Shown in pieces: positions 1 through 8,807 of a DNA stretch of 37,724 nucleotides; the stretch's first letter is position 1, and every line of letters starts with the position of its first letter. The translations under genes were made by a program, and so were the position numbers. The notes beneath the pieces were generated by a model, which saw only the letters and a list, made by a program, of their open reading frames with translations, made no database searches and had not been told where the DNA came from. The DNA is taken from contig CAINUN010000033.1 in assembly GCA_903853805.1 (NCBI GenBank), forward strand, positions 1 through 37,724, given 5' to 3'. This DNA comes from an uncultured Bacteroidota bacterium (GTDB taxonomy: Bacteria; Bacteroidota; Bacteroidia; Chitinophagales; Chitinophagaceae).

Positions 1-153
1 AACAAATATTAGATATGATATTTGACAGTAATACATATAATATAAACGAAGGAATAATCAATAATATTTCCTGAAGTTTTTTCATGCTATAATTATTGAA
101 TTATTGATAGTAATTCACTTTTAGTTTTTCCTTTATATTGCACTAAATCATTC

Positions 154-326
154 TTAATACCCTGTTTTTTTTTCATTTTCCCATTTTATTCTTTCATTAA
201 ACTGCCCAATTCTTTCATTTTTTCCTTCAATTTTTTCAGCTAAGTCGCTTATTCTTTCATTCAATCGAGCAATTCTTTCATTTAAATATTCAATTCATTA
301 AGCAAGTTGGGCAATTCTTTATGCAA
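154..326 (-). pseudogene. Frameshifted small coiled-coil cistron (heptad repeat protein)
   Basis: No match to a known family is claimed. Read on the minus strand, 294 down to the TAA at 154-156 encodes six exact heptads of the form I-x-x-L-N-E-R (IEYLNER, IARLNER, ISDLAEK, IEGKNER, IGQFNER, IKWENEK) and then KTGY. There is no start codon in that frame. One base earlier in phase, a TTG at 324-326 starts MHKELPNLLNE, preceded by a strong Shine-Dalgarno-like AAGGAGGG (330-337), but that frame stops after 14 codons. Adding one A near 294/295 would join the two into a 57-aa protein of seven heptads. It lies directly downstream of the stop of the 339-1286 gene, so it was probably the second cistron of that unit. 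It may be a recent pseudogene, a sequencing error or a programmed frameshift. A long parallel coiled coil is the only structural prediction supported. Confidence 0.55.
169..315 (-). repeat. 21-bp tandem repeat, seven units, encoding heptads
   Basis: Seven consecutive 21-bp units, boundaries at 315, 294, 273, 252, 231, 210 and 189 on the minus strand, share the pattern ATTGnnnnnTTnAATGAAAGA. The period is exactly one coiled-coil heptad. The unit at 295-315 is the most diverged and carries the frame break. The 153 bases to its left are AT-rich and show no gene or motif that I can support. Confidence 0.8.
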
Positions 327-338
327 AATCCCTCCTTC

Positions 339-1286
339 TTACGATTGGGCGCTTACCGTTACCTTATATGTCCCTGTAATTAAACTACTCGGGTTCACAA
401 TTGTTATCACACTAAATCCCTTATTCATCCCTAATTCTTCATTTGGCTTCACAATGTTGGGGCTTCCTTTGGTGCTTTTACCTTTATAAATATGTAGGTC
501 GCATTTGCCCGTATTTACAAATGCGCTTCCTTTCACCACACCCACAGCATGTTTTTCTTCGGTGGGCAATATTTTAAGGCTGCGTTCAATAATCTTCGCC
601 CCCGCATCACTTACATCATACCCAAAATTTCTTACAAGCTTTGCCTTGCCCACATAAATGCTCATAAGATAATTGCCTATTTCTTTATTGATGTTGTTAA
701 TAAAGACAATGGCTTCATCCCTCAACGTGGCATATTCTCCCACCTTTTTGTCGGCATCGTTTATGTCGTTCACATTGGTTTGTGCATCGGCACTGTGTTT
801 CAATATATCGGCATACACATATTCAGGGTTCACCGCCAAAAAAGCTAACAGTGGCGACTTTGCAGCCAAGGCTTTGTGCTTGTCATCTATTTTTTTCAAC
901 AAGCCTTTGATGCCATCATAATCTTTAGGATGGTTGAACTTGCCACCTACCGTCATATCATATCCCCAATCGGTGCATTGCAATGGGTTTTTACTGTAAT
1001 GACGTTTAAGAAACTGTGCAAACTTCTTTTCAAAATCCGTTACAAACACAATATGTGAGTTGTATGCCTGTCTTGCAGTGTGTGCCTTGTCTTCATACAC
1101 CAAGCGAAAACCTTCATTGGTTACAGCAGCGTTTTTTTGAGTGGTCAGCTTTACGAGGTCAATGCCATCGTCAGCAATTTTTGCATTGAGCGGAGAATTG
1201 ACACCAAGCAAGCCATGATGTGTTGTCCAGTTTTCAAAAAGTTCTACTTGAGAGGAAATTGCGGTAGGAAAATTAATTTGACTCAT
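339..1286 (-). CDS. Hypothetical protein, 315 aa
   Basis: I do not recognise a family. The ORF starts with ATG at 1286 (MSQINFPTAISS), preceded by a purine-rich TTTAGGAGT that could serve as ribosome binding site. There is no signal peptide or membrane segment, so it is probably cytoplasmic. The middle (about residues 100-210) is charged and helical, with Lys/Asp-rich segments. The last 80 residues are rich in Val, Ile, Gly and Thr, alternate like beta strands and end in TYKVTVSAQS, which would fit a small beta-sandwich. The coiled-coil cistron at 154-326 follows 13 bases after its stop, suggesting the two were translated together. Codon use looks like that of its neighbours. It is clearly coding because the frame is long and unbroken, but no function is offered. 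Confidence 0.75.
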   Translation of the reverse strand: MSQINFPTAISSQVELFENWTTHHGLLGVNSPLNAKIADDGIDLVKLTTQKNAAVTNEGFRLVYEDKAHTARQAYNSHIVFVTDFEKKFAQFLKRHYSKNPLQCTDWGYDMTVGGKFNHPKDYDGIKGLLKKIDDKHKALAAKSPLLAFLAVNPEYVYADILKHSADAQTNVNDINDADKKVGEYATLRDEAIVFINNINKEIGNYLMSIYVGKAKLVRNFGYDVSDAGAKIIERSLKILPTEEKHAVGVVKGSAFVNTGKCDLHIYKGKSTKGSPNIVKPNEELGMNKGFSVITIVNPSSLITGTYKVTVSAQS

Positions 1287-1415
1287 ACTCCTAAATGTTT
1301 AGTTTGTTAATAATTAGGCAGCTAACTTAAATATTATGAATGACAAAAAGAAACTTTCTTGAAAGTTTTTTTTTGGAAGTAATATACGCGAGAGCAATGT
1401 TTAGATGATTTGTTC

Positions 1416-1476
1416 TTTAGTATTTAGAACTTAGAGTTTAGAGTTTAGCAATTAGAGTTTAGTATTTAGCAATTAA
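1416..1476. repeat. Short TTTAG-type imperfect tandem repeat
   Basis: About sixty bases are built from repeats of TTTAG and of the longer words TTTAGAG, TTTAGTATTTAG and TTTAGCAATTA. It sits between two divergently transcribed genes just upstream of the EamA gene. A similar low-complexity stretch built on AAAGT words lies at 9345-9372. It is probably slippage-derived; no function is inferred. Confidence 0.6.
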
Positions 1477-1495
1477 CTGTATTTTCGGCTGCTAC

Positions 1496-2449
1496 ATGAA
1501 AAAAGCACTCCTGCAAATACATCTTGCCGTAATCCTTTGGGGTTTTACGGGTGTTTTAGGTCGTGCTATTACGCTCGATGCCCCTATTTTGGTTTGGTAT
1601 CGAATGTTGATGACGGGTTTGTTTGTGGCGGTCATTCTTTATTTTAGGAAAGAATGGAAACCCATTCCTAAACCCGCAATGAAATCATTGACCTATGCCG
1701 GTTTGCTCATGGCACTTCATTGGGTAGCATTTTATGGCGCCATAAAACTAGCAAATGCCTCTATTGCTTTAATCTGTCTTTCCACAGCTAGCATCTTCAC
1801 CACCGTGCTTGATGCACTTCGCCATCAAAAGAAAATAGACCGAGGCGAGTTAGGCATTGGTGCCTTGGCATTAAGCGGTGTTATGCTCATGTATCTTGTT
1901 CCCGAACTAATAAAATGGATGCACCACGACGCTGTTACCGAGACATTGAAGTATAGAAGTTGGGGCATCCTTTCGGGTGTTCTTGCAGCGTTCCTTAGTT
2001 CTAGTTTCACCGTCATCAATAAAGACCTTGCGCCTAAATTACCTGCAAGATTGATGGTGTTTTATGAAATGGGCACAGGGTTTTTATTCATCACGCTTTT
2101 GTTGCCCTTGCAGTTTTTGTTTCTTCCCGCCACCCGCCTCCAACCTTCTATGTGGGATTTAATTTGGCTCGTTGTTCTTAGTCTTTGTTGCACCGTATGG
2201 GCACAATCTCTTGCCCTCAATGCACTAAAACATATCAGTTCCTTCACGGCTACTCTTAGTGTCAACCTCGAACCCGTGTATGGCATTGCCCTTGCCTTCT
2301 TTTTTTATAAAGAAAACACCGAACTCCACAGTAGTTTTTATTGGGGCATGGGGCTTATTATGATATCGGTGGTGTTGCAAACCATTCGATTGCTAAATCC
2401 TAAAACAGCATCGCCGGGATATATTGAAGAGAAAGGTGGTATAGATTAA
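1496..2449 (+). CDS. EamA/DMT-family transporter
   Basis: This is an inner-membrane exporter-like protein of the drug/metabolite transporter superfamily; the substrate is not predictable. The 317 residues form two similar halves of about five hydrophobic helices each, as in EamA proteins. The first half includes WGFTGVLGRAI near the N-terminus and HWVAFYGAIKLANASIALIC, and the second half runs from SWGILSGVLAAFLSSS to the last helices and ends in a short charged tail. The length (about 300) is normal. The ATG at 1496 is supported by a near-consensus minus-7 promoter word, TATTTTCG, at 1480-1487, giving a very short leader. The next gene follows after 38 bases but has its own promoter word. 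A second EamA protein is encoded at 19266-20183. Confidence 0.9.
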   Translation: MKKALLQIHLAVILWGFTGVLGRAITLDAPILVWYRMLMTGLFVAVILYFRKEWKPIPKPAMKSLTYAGLLMALHWVAFYGAIKLANASIALICLSTASIFTTVLDALRHQKKIDRGELGIGALALSGVMLMYLVPELIKWMHHDAVTETLKYRSWGILSGVLAAFLSSSFTVINKDLAPKLPARLMVFYEMGTGFLFITLLLPLQFLFLPATRLQPSMWDLIWLVVLSLCCTVWAQSLALNALKHISSFTATLSVNLEPVYGIALAFFFYKENTELHSSFYWGMGLIMISVVLQTIRLLNPKTASPGYIEEKGGID

Positions 2450-2460
2450 TGACTGACAAT

Positions 2461-2468
2461 TAACTTTG
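2461..2468 (+). promoter_or_regulatory. Putative minus-7 promoter element TAACTTTG
   Basis: An exact match to the Bacteroidota minus-7 word TAnnTTTG, 20 bases upstream of the ATG at 2488. It suggests that the 180-aa gene is transcribed separately from the EamA gene just before it. No clear minus-33 TTG is seen at the usual distance. Confidence 0.45.
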
Positions 2469-2487
2469 CTCAAATACTATTATTAAG

Positions 2488-3030
2488 ATGGAAAGAATTG
2501 AAACCCTTCTTGCAAAAATCAAAGCACTTAATCAAAACGAAGATTTACATCCTATTGATGTGGAATTGATGATTGATTACACCAAATTGCTTTATGCCGA
2601 ACTGCAAGAACTTAAAACAGGAAAGGGCTATACTTCTTCCCATCATAAAATGCCTACTAGCTTAACGGTAATTGTTGAAAACAATCTTGGAGACATTGCC
2701 CAACCTATTGACTTGAGTACAGAAGACACTTCTGAAGAAGCAACGCAAGTTGTCAATGAAACAAAAGAGCCTGTTTTTACACGTATTCCTTACGAAGACA
2801 TTCGCAAAAGCATAGGATTTAATGATAAATTCCAATTCATTTCCGAACTGTTTAGCAACAATAAAGAAGCTTACGAGCGCGTGATGGACAAGATCAATTC
2901 TTGCAACGATGTTGAAGAAGCCTTGAGATGGATTGAACAAGAAATAGTTCCTGTATTTCAATGGCAAGATGAAGACGAAGCCGTTCAATACTTTTATACC
3001 ACAGTATTGGAGTATTTTATGGGAAGATGA
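2488..3030 (+). CDS. Conserved hypothetical protein of Bacteroidota, 180 aa
   Basis: The function is unknown. The protein is cytoplasmic (no signal or membrane helix) and has two parts: an N-terminal helical segment (residues 1-50, starting MERIETLLAKIKALNQ) and a C-terminal domain (about 95-175) with the pattern IPYEDIRKSIGFNDKFQFIS and ALRWIEQ. The two are joined by an acidic, Ser/Thr-rich linker. I recognise the C-terminal pattern as one widespread in Bacteroidota hypothetical proteins, but no role is established to my knowledge. It ends five bases before the stop of the convergent phoH gene, with no terminator between them. Confidence 0.75.
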   Translation: MERIETLLAKIKALNQNEDLHPIDVELMIDYTKLLYAELQELKTGKGYTSSHHKMPTSLTVIVENNLGDIAQPIDLSTEDTSEEATQVVNETKEPVFTRIPYEDIRKSIGFNDKFQFISELFSNNKEAYERVMDKINSCNDVEEALRWIEQEIVPVFQWQDEDEAVQYFYTTVLEYFMGR

Positions 3031-3035
3031 TTTGC

Positions 3036-4037
3036 TTAATGAGTCACCTTCTTTTCTTCTGCAATAGAATGTGGCTTGTTTTCAATGATATGTTCTTTTT
3101 CATAAGCCTTAATGATGTGTTTCACCAACTTATGTCGCACCACATCGCTCTCATCCAATTCAATTTGTCCAATACCATCAATGTGCTTTAAGATACGACA
3201 AGCTTTTTCCAATCCCGACCTTTGATTCTTTGGTAAATCTACTTGAGTAAGGTCGCCCGTAATCATTGCTTTTGCAGAAGCACCTATACGCGTCAAAAAC
3301 ATTTTCAATTGTAAGTCAGTAGCGTTTTGTGCTTCATCAAGAATGATAAAAGCATTGTCGAGCGTTCTTCCACGCATGTAAGCCAATGGCGCAATTTCAA
3401 TGATTCTGTTAGCCATATAATAATTGAGTTTATCACTAGGCAACATATCGTCGAGCGCATCGTATAAAGGACGTAAGTAAGGATCAATTTTTTCTTTTAA
3501 ATCTCCCGGAAGAAACCCAAGACTTTCACCTGCTTCAACAGCAGGGCGCGTCAATATTATTTTACGAACTGCTTTGTTTTTCAATGCTCTTACAGCAAGC
3601 GCAACAGCAGTATAAGTTTTACCAGTACCGGCAGGTCCTATAGCAAACGTGATGTCGTTTTTATCGGAGGTAGCTGCCATTAGTTTTTGGTTTGGCGTTT
3701 TAGCACGAATTACTTTTCCGTTAGGACCAAAAACAAGAATATCATTGTTCACGGCGTCTTCAACAGAAGGTGTTTCTCTTGTTTCATCTTCACCAAGAAT
3801 GCGTCCAAAATAATTGTCGGAAAGATGTCCATTGCGTTCAAGGTATTTTATGACTTGTTCAATTTTATTTTGAGCAATAGCCACTACTTCCGGTTGTCCT
3901 GTTAGTTTTATTTGTGTTCCTCTTGCAAGAATTTTCAATAGTGGAAACTTACGTTTAAGGATGTCGAATTTACTATTGTTGATGCCAAAGAATTCGATAG
4001 GATTAACGGTGTCGAGGTTAATGATTGCTTCTGTCAA
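3036..4037 (-). CDS. phoH: PhoH family ATPase
   Basis: PhoH-like proteins are cytoplasmic nucleotide-binding proteins of the superfamily 1 helicase-like fold, linked to RNA metabolism; their precise role is still debated. At 333 aa the length is typical. The Walker A motif GPAGTGKT is at residues 134-141 and the Walker B motif IILDEAQN at 231-238; GDLTQVDLP follows at about 261-269 in the family's sensor region. The first 110 residues include a KH-like segment common to the family. The only start that gives the usual family N-terminus (MTEAIINLDTVNPIEFFG) is a TTG at 4037; no in-frame ATG lies nearby. The gene converges on the 180-aa gene and diverges from the dehydrogenase at 4218. Confidence 0.95.
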   Translation of the reverse strand: MTEAIINLDTVNPIEFFGINNSKFDILKRKFPLLKILARGTQIKLTGQPEVVAIAQNKIEQVIKYLERNGHLSDNYFGRILGEDETRETPSVEDAVNNDILVFGPNGKVIRAKTPNQKLMAATSDKNDITFAIGPAGTGKTYTAVALAVRALKNKAVRKIILTRPAVEAGESLGFLPGDLKEKIDPYLRPLYDALDDMLPSDKLNYYMANRIIEIAPLAYMRGRTLDNAFIILDEAQNATDLQLKMFLTRIGASAKAMITGDLTQVDLPKNQRSGLEKACRILKHIDGIGQIELDESDVVRHKLVKHIIKAYEKEHIIENKPHSIAEEKKVTH

Positions 4038-4217
4038 TGTAAAAAGTTTGGGGTCAAAGAAAAGGTTTGTGCGTTGAAGTGAAGTTAAAGCAAAGACAAC
4101 AATTTGCTAAGAAATAAGTTATACACTATTGTGAAAATCTTTTTGAATAAGAAGGGCACTTAATTCAATTTGGAAAATGATGTCTATAAGTTGAATTTTG
4201 ATAGTTATTTTGAATTC

Positions 4218-5036
4218 ATGTCGTTTTATAGAGATAAGGTTGTAGTCATTACCGGTGCTTCTTCAGGCATTGGCAAAGCATTGGCAAATGAGGCATTAAA
4301 GCAAGGGGCACATTTAGGTTTGTGTGCAAGAAATATTGATCAGCTTCAAAAAGATTTCTCTGATGAAAACAAGGTTTTTTGTCAGAAAACGGATGTCAGC
4401 AAAGAAGAAGATTGTCAACTTTTCATTGAAGCTATTTTGAAGAAATGGGGGAGAATTGATGTACTTATCAACAATGCTGGCATCAGTATGCGAGCGTTGT
4501 TCGAAGAGACAGAATTAAGTGTTGTGAAAGAACTAATGGATGTGAATTTTTGGGGAGCTGTTTACTGCACTAAGTATGCCTTGCCTTCAATTCGCCAACA
4601 AAAAGGAATTATCATAGGTGTTTCATCAATTGCAGGTTATAGAGGTTTACCTGGAAGAACAGGTTATTCTGCATCTAAGTTTGCCTTACAAGGATTTTCA
4701 GAAGCATTAAGAACCGAGTTGTTGCATACTGGTGTTCATGTAATGTGGGTGAGCCCTGGATTTACTGCATCTAACATTCGTAATACTGCAAGAAATGCAG
4801 AAGGCAATGCGCAAAAAGAAACACCCTTGAACGAAAGCAAATTGATGAGCGCCGCAACTTGTGCTCATATTATTTTAGATGCTGCTGCCAAAAGAAAAAG
4901 AACGGTTGTCATGACTTTTCAAGGAAAACTAACAGTATGGATGAATAAACTCTTTCCTTCGTTAGCAGATAAATTGGTCTATAATCATTTTTTGAAAGAA
5001 CCGGGCTCTCCACTCTTAAAATATCATGCCAACTAA
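4218..5036 (+). CDS. Short-chain dehydrogenase/reductase (SDR)
   Basis: A classical NAD(P)-dependent oxidoreductase; the substrate is unknown. Counting from the ATG at 4218, the cofactor motif TGASSGIG is at residues 12-19, NNAG at 85-88, the catalytic Ser at 136/137 and the catalytic pair Y150-x3-K154 in YSASK. The length of 272 aa is normal. An upstream in-frame TTG at 4170 would add 16 residues in front of the first Rossmann strand. I prefer 4218 because SDRs begin a few residues before that strand, and a promoter-like TTATTTTG lies at 4205-4212, inside the longer version. The protein has a C-terminal extension with some hydrophobic character, so a membrane-associated lipid or sugar reductase is possible. 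Confidence 0.93.
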   Translation: MSFYRDKVVVITGASSGIGKALANEALKQGAHLGLCARNIDQLQKDFSDENKVFCQKTDVSKEEDCQLFIEAILKKWGRIDVLINNAGISMRALFEETELSVVKELMDVNFWGAVYCTKYALPSIRQQKGIIIGVSSIAGYRGLPGRTGYSASKFALQGFSEALRTELLHTGVHVMWVSPGFTASNIRNTARNAEGNAQKETPLNESKLMSAATCAHIILDAAAKRKRTVVMTFQGKLTVWMNKLFPSLADKLVYNHFLKEPGSPLLKYHAN

Positions 5037-5077
5037 AATCCAAAAATCTTTGTCTTTAACCTTGCTCAACTTATGAT

Positions 5078-7369
5078 ATGAAAACCTTTTCAAAATATCT
5101 TGTTACGGTACTATTAGTATTAAGTGCCGTAATCACTTTTGCCCAATTTCAAGGAGCAGTTTATTTGCCCGATACTAGTTTTAAAGTTTATGCCAATAGC
5201 GCCGAAAAATCAGTTGCTTTTTGTGGAGGTTTTAATAACCCTCAGTTTGCAATTGCCGATTTAAATCATGATGGAAAGAATGACTTGGTTGTTTTTGAAA
5301 AAATGGGAGAGCAAATTCTTACCTTTCTCAATAAAGGAACTGCTAACAACCCTGACTATCGTTATGCACCAAAATATGCTTTGAACTTTCCAAAAGTGTC
5401 TAGTTATTTAAAGCTAGAAGATTATAATTGTGATGGTATTGCTGATTTATTTCATAGAGGAGGAACTGGCTTTGATGTTTATAAAGGTTACTACAATGCC
5501 TATAATGAACTTAGTTTTACGCATTATAAACCTTTATTTCATACATGGAGTTCAGGTTGGATAAACGCTTATTGTGACCCTGGTGATATTCCTGGAATCG
5601 TGGATGTAGATGGAGACGGTGACCTTGATTTTGTAGCTTTTTACATCAATGGGTCTCATTTGCAATGGTATCGAAACAGAAGGGTAGAAGATGGTTTGCC
5701 TTGCGATAGTATTCGTATCGAGTTGAAGGATAAATGTTGGGGTAGGGTGGCGCAAACTTTTGTGATGACACAAAGTATTAATGTTCCTTGTACCGGTGTT
5801 TTTCCTGTTGTTGATAATGGTAACTACGAAGCGGATCTTAATTCCCATAAAACCACCTTACATTCAGGTAATAACCTTTGTTTCTTAGATTATGATGGCG
5901 ATGGCGATTTAGATTATTTGAATGGAGGTGTTTCTTATCCTTACATTCAGTATTTGAAAAATGGAAAAATAGAAACTAGCGCAGCAATAGATACAATCAC
6001 TTCACAAGACACCACTTGGCAAAGTAATGGAGTGATTTATAATAAATCCCTTTTCCCCGGCGCATTCTATTTTGACTATGACATGGATGGCAAGAAAGAT
6101 ATTTTACTTTCACCTTCTGCCACAGCCGATGCCGATAATTATCGTTGTATTTCTTGGTATAAAAACACTGGAACAGTATCAAGTCCTGTGTTTACCTATA
6201 AAGGAGATAGTCTACTCTCCAATCAATCTATTGACTTAGGTAGCGGTTCCTACCCAATGATTTTTGATTATGATCGAGATGGTAAACCTGATTTATTTGT
6301 AGGAGGAGATGGTTATTTTACTGGAACTGGTAATCTACGTTCTAAGATTGTTTATTACCGAAACACAAGCACTGTAGGAAACCCTTCTTTTACTTTGCAA
6401 ACTGAAAATTTCCTCAATCTATTTGCATCAAATTACAAAGGAACCTATCCTGCTGTAGGTGACTTAAATAATGATGGTAAAGAAGATTTGATCATTGGTC
6501 ATACAGATGGGAAAATCAGTTTTTTTAAAGATACATCAACAGGAGTAAATACATCCCCTTCTTGGGTTTTAGTGACCGATACTTTACGTGATGTAAATAA
6601 TACCATCATAGATTCAACTCAATTTCCAGCACCTTTTATTTATGACCTTGATGCTGATGGGAAAAAAGACCTCATCATTGGCAGTAAAGCAGGATGGTTA
6701 TATTATTATAGAAATATTGGAAATGCTAATGAATTGAAGTTAGAGCATGTAACTTCTAAATTGGGTTTGGTAAAAGTGGATAAATGGAACCTCTTTTCAG
6801 GTTATGCGACCCCTTTTATTGGGAAAACGGATAATAGTGGCAATGATTATTTGCTATTAGGTAGCAATTCAGGTAATCTTTATCGTTATTCAGGATTTCA
6901 AAATGGTAATTATTCAACTCCTTTTATCCAAATGGATACTTCCTATTCTTTTGTTGATACTTTTCAGTTGGATTATAGTGGTGTAAGAAATGTGCCAGCA
7001 ATTACAGATTTTGATGGAGACGGTAAAATGGAAATGGTAGTAGGAAATATTCTTGGAGGAATTCGGTTTTACAAACAATCGAAAATGGTAGGTATTAACA
7101 CTCCTATATGTTATGGTTCAGTGATGGTAGAAGCATATCCTAATCCATCAAAATCATTTGTTACTATCAATTGGATTCCTGAATTCAATAAACAACAGCC
7201 AGTATTTGTTTCCTTGTTTTCAATTACTGGGCAGCTCATTTTTGCCCAAACATTTAATAATACCAATCAAGCCGTTGTGAACATTAATCATTTAAATGCT
7301 GGCATTTACCAAATGATGGTTTCAAGTGGTGAAAATAGAACGGTATTGAAATTAGTGAAGATTGATTAG
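5078..7369 (+). CDS. Secreted FG-GAP/VCBS repeat protein with type IX sorting domain
   Basis: A surface or secreted protein of 763 aa, probably a beta-propeller for adhesion or carbohydrate/protein binding. A signal peptide (MKTFSKYLVTVLLVLSAVITFAQ) is followed by at least nine calcium-binding loops of the form D-x-D-x-DG-x-x-D, for example DLNHDGKNDL, DVDGDGDLDF, DYDGDGDLDY, DYDMDGKKD, DYDRDGKPDL, DLNNDGKEDL, DLDADGKKDL and DFDGDGKMEM. The last 75 residues (from about VEAYPNPSKSFVTINW, through LFSITGQLIF and LNAGIYQMMV, to LKLVKID) are a typical Por secretion/T9SS type A sorting domain, cleaved during export. A weak promoter word, TAACCTTG, is at 5057-5064. The gene stands alone; no ligand can be inferred. 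Confidence 0.93.
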   Translation: MKTFSKYLVTVLLVLSAVITFAQFQGAVYLPDTSFKVYANSAEKSVAFCGGFNNPQFAIADLNHDGKNDLVVFEKMGEQILTFLNKGTANNPDYRYAPKYALNFPKVSSYLKLEDYNCDGIADLFHRGGTGFDVYKGYYNAYNELSFTHYKPLFHTWSSGWINAYCDPGDIPGIVDVDGDGDLDFVAFYINGSHLQWYRNRRVEDGLPCDSIRIELKDKCWGRVAQTFVMTQSINVPCTGVFPVVDNGNYEADLNSHKTTLHSGNNLCFLDYDGDGDLDYLNGGVSYPYIQYLKNGKIETSAAIDTITSQDTTWQSNGVIYNKSLFPGAFYFDYDMDGKKDILLSPSATADADNYRCISWYKNTGTVSSPVFTYKGDSLLSNQSIDLGSGSYPMIFDYDRDGKPDLFVGGDGYFTGTGNLRSKIVYYRNTSTVGNPSFTLQTENFLNLFASNYKGTYPAVGDLNNDGKEDLIIGHTDGKISFFKDTSTGVNTSPSWVLVTDTLRDVNNTIIDSTQFPAPFIYDLDADGKKDLIIGSKAGWLYYYRNIGNANELKLEHVTSKLGLVKVDKWNLFSGYATPFIGKTDNSGNDYLLLGSNSGNLYRYSGFQNGNYSTPFIQMDTSYSFVDTFQLDYSGVRNVPAITDFDGDGKMEMVVGNILGGIRFYKQSKMVGINTPICYGSVMVEAYPNPSKSFVTINWIPEFNKQQPVFVSLFSITGQLIFAQTFNNTNQAVVNINHLNAGIYQMMVSSGENRTVLKLVKID

Positions 7370-7551
7370 AATATTGGTATCATCCTTTTCATTTGTTGAT
7401 TTCAATAAAAACTAAGTTAGAAGTAAATTTAGTTTCATATTAAATGAAGTTGGTTGAGCATATTTTATTGAATTAAAACATTTTGGCATTGTAAGCCATG
7501 TGTCAAATGTATTCATTGAACACCTTAGCTACATCTTTACTTGCAAAATTT

Positions 7552-8802
7552 TTATATCAACTCTATGACAGTTATTTCTGGCATTATTCCTATTCTTCCA
7601 GGATATCCAAGAAAACCATATCCGCGGTTTACGTATAAGTATTGTTTGCCAGTTTGTGCCAAGCCAGCCCAGTTTTTATATACATACTTCACAGGGCTCC
7701 ATTTCCACCCTGGAATTTCTATGCCGAACTGCATCCCATGCGTGTGACCGCTAAGAGTTAAGTCTATATTCTTATATTCGGTCAAAACTTGTGCATCCCA
7801 ATGAGAAGGGTCGTGTGAAAGAAGAATTTGGAAAGGAATATTTTTCTCGGGTAAGCCATGATAGGCCTTGCGCATATCACCATATTTAGGGAAACCTGCT
7901 TTAGCACCCCAGTTTTCAATGCCAATCACAGCAATTTTATCTTCTCCGCGCTTAATTTCCACATGCTCATTCATCAATAAACGCCAACCCATCTTGCCAT
8001 GTAAGCTTTTAAGTTCTTCAAGATTATCATGTTTTGTTTTAGGCGAATCCCAAGGCACATAATCGCCATAATCATGGTTGCCCAAGGTAGAAAATACCCC
8101 TAAAGGAGCTTTTACCTTTGAGAAGATGTCCATGTAAGGTTTAATTTCTTCCGCTTTGTTATTCACCAAGTCGCCAGTGAAGAAGATAATGTCTGGTTTT
8201 TGTTCCAAAACCATTTCTACACCTCTTGCAACAGCTTCATGTCTATCAAAACTTCCTGAGTGTATATCAGATATTTGTACAATCTTTAAGCCCTTAAAAG
8301 AAGAAGGTAAATTGGGGAAAGAGAGTTTTAGTCTTCTTACTTCATATCTATAACGATTGGTGACTCCGAAAATAAAGCCACCAACAGTCGTTCCACCAAT
8401 GATTAAAGCCAATGATTTTAAAAACTTTGATCTACTAATGCCTTTAGCTGTGGTAGAAAGTAGTTTAGGTTTCATGGTAGGTGCCATTAAAAATGTCAAC
8501 CAAAGCACGACTCTTCTAATATCATCAATGAGCATGATGATAGCCATAAAAATCTTGGCAATAAAGAAACCAATAGTAAAGGCAACAAACAAGTTTCTTG
8601 AATAATGAGGTAGGTTTGCCCAATCAATTCTTCTAAATAAAAGAAAACTTCCCCAAGTCATCAATGTAAGTAGGAAATAAGCTACAATTGCCACTGTTTT
8701 CCATGGGTTAGGAAAAGATTTTATTATCGAACGAACAAGGATGAAGCTATAAACTTCTCCAATAAGAATTAAGGAAAGGGTAATGAAAAAGCGGGTACGC
8801 AT
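7552..8802 (-). CDS. Membrane-anchored metallophosphoesterase (YkuE/YaeI type)
   Basis: A calcineurin-like phosphoesterase whose catalytic domain is fused to an N-terminal membrane part. Residues 1-110 hold three to four hydrophobic helices, with another at about 130-147. The metal-binding motifs follow in order: DIH at 179-181, GDLVNN at 210-215, GNHDYG at 241-246, SHDPSHW near 329 and GHTHG near 351. The family includes lipid-A or UDP-sugar pyrophosphatase-like enzymes and YkuE of Bacillus; the substrate here is not known. The total length of 416 aa is usual for the Bacteroidota version. Its ATG lies five bases after the stop of the flavoprotein gene, so the two are probably one operon. The 182-base gap to the FG-GAP gene (convergent) shows no clear terminator. 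Confidence 0.92.
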   Translation of the reverse strand: MRTRFFITLSLILIGEVYSFILVRSIIKSFPNPWKTVAIVAYFLLTLMTWGSFLLFRRIDWANLPHYSRNLFVAFTIGFFIAKIFMAIIMLIDDIRRVVLWLTFLMAPTMKPKLLSTTAKGISRSKFLKSLALIIGGTTVGGFIFGVTNRYRYEVRRLKLSFPNLPSSFKGLKIVQISDIHSGSFDRHEAVARGVEMVLEQKPDIIFFTGDLVNNKAEEIKPYMDIFSKVKAPLGVFSTLGNHDYGDYVPWDSPKTKHDNLEELKSLHGKMGWRLLMNEHVEIKRGEDKIAVIGIENWGAKAGFPKYGDMRKAYHGLPEKNIPFQILLSHDPSHWDAQVLTEYKNIDLTLSGHTHGMQFGIEIPGWKWSPVKYVYKNWAGLAQTGKQYLYVNRGYGFLGYPGRIGIMPEITVIELI

Positions 8803-8807
8803 GAATA

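Noticed and set aside
169-315. The 21-bp repeat array as a CRISPR or regulatory iteron
   Set aside because: There are no spacers, and the conservation follows codon positions of a heptad, so it is a decayed coding repeat.
7504-7511. TACATTTG word on the minus strand in the 7370-7551 gap
   Set aside because: It points into the 3' end of the FG-GAP gene and no gene or RNA fold follows it; probably chance or antisense transcription.
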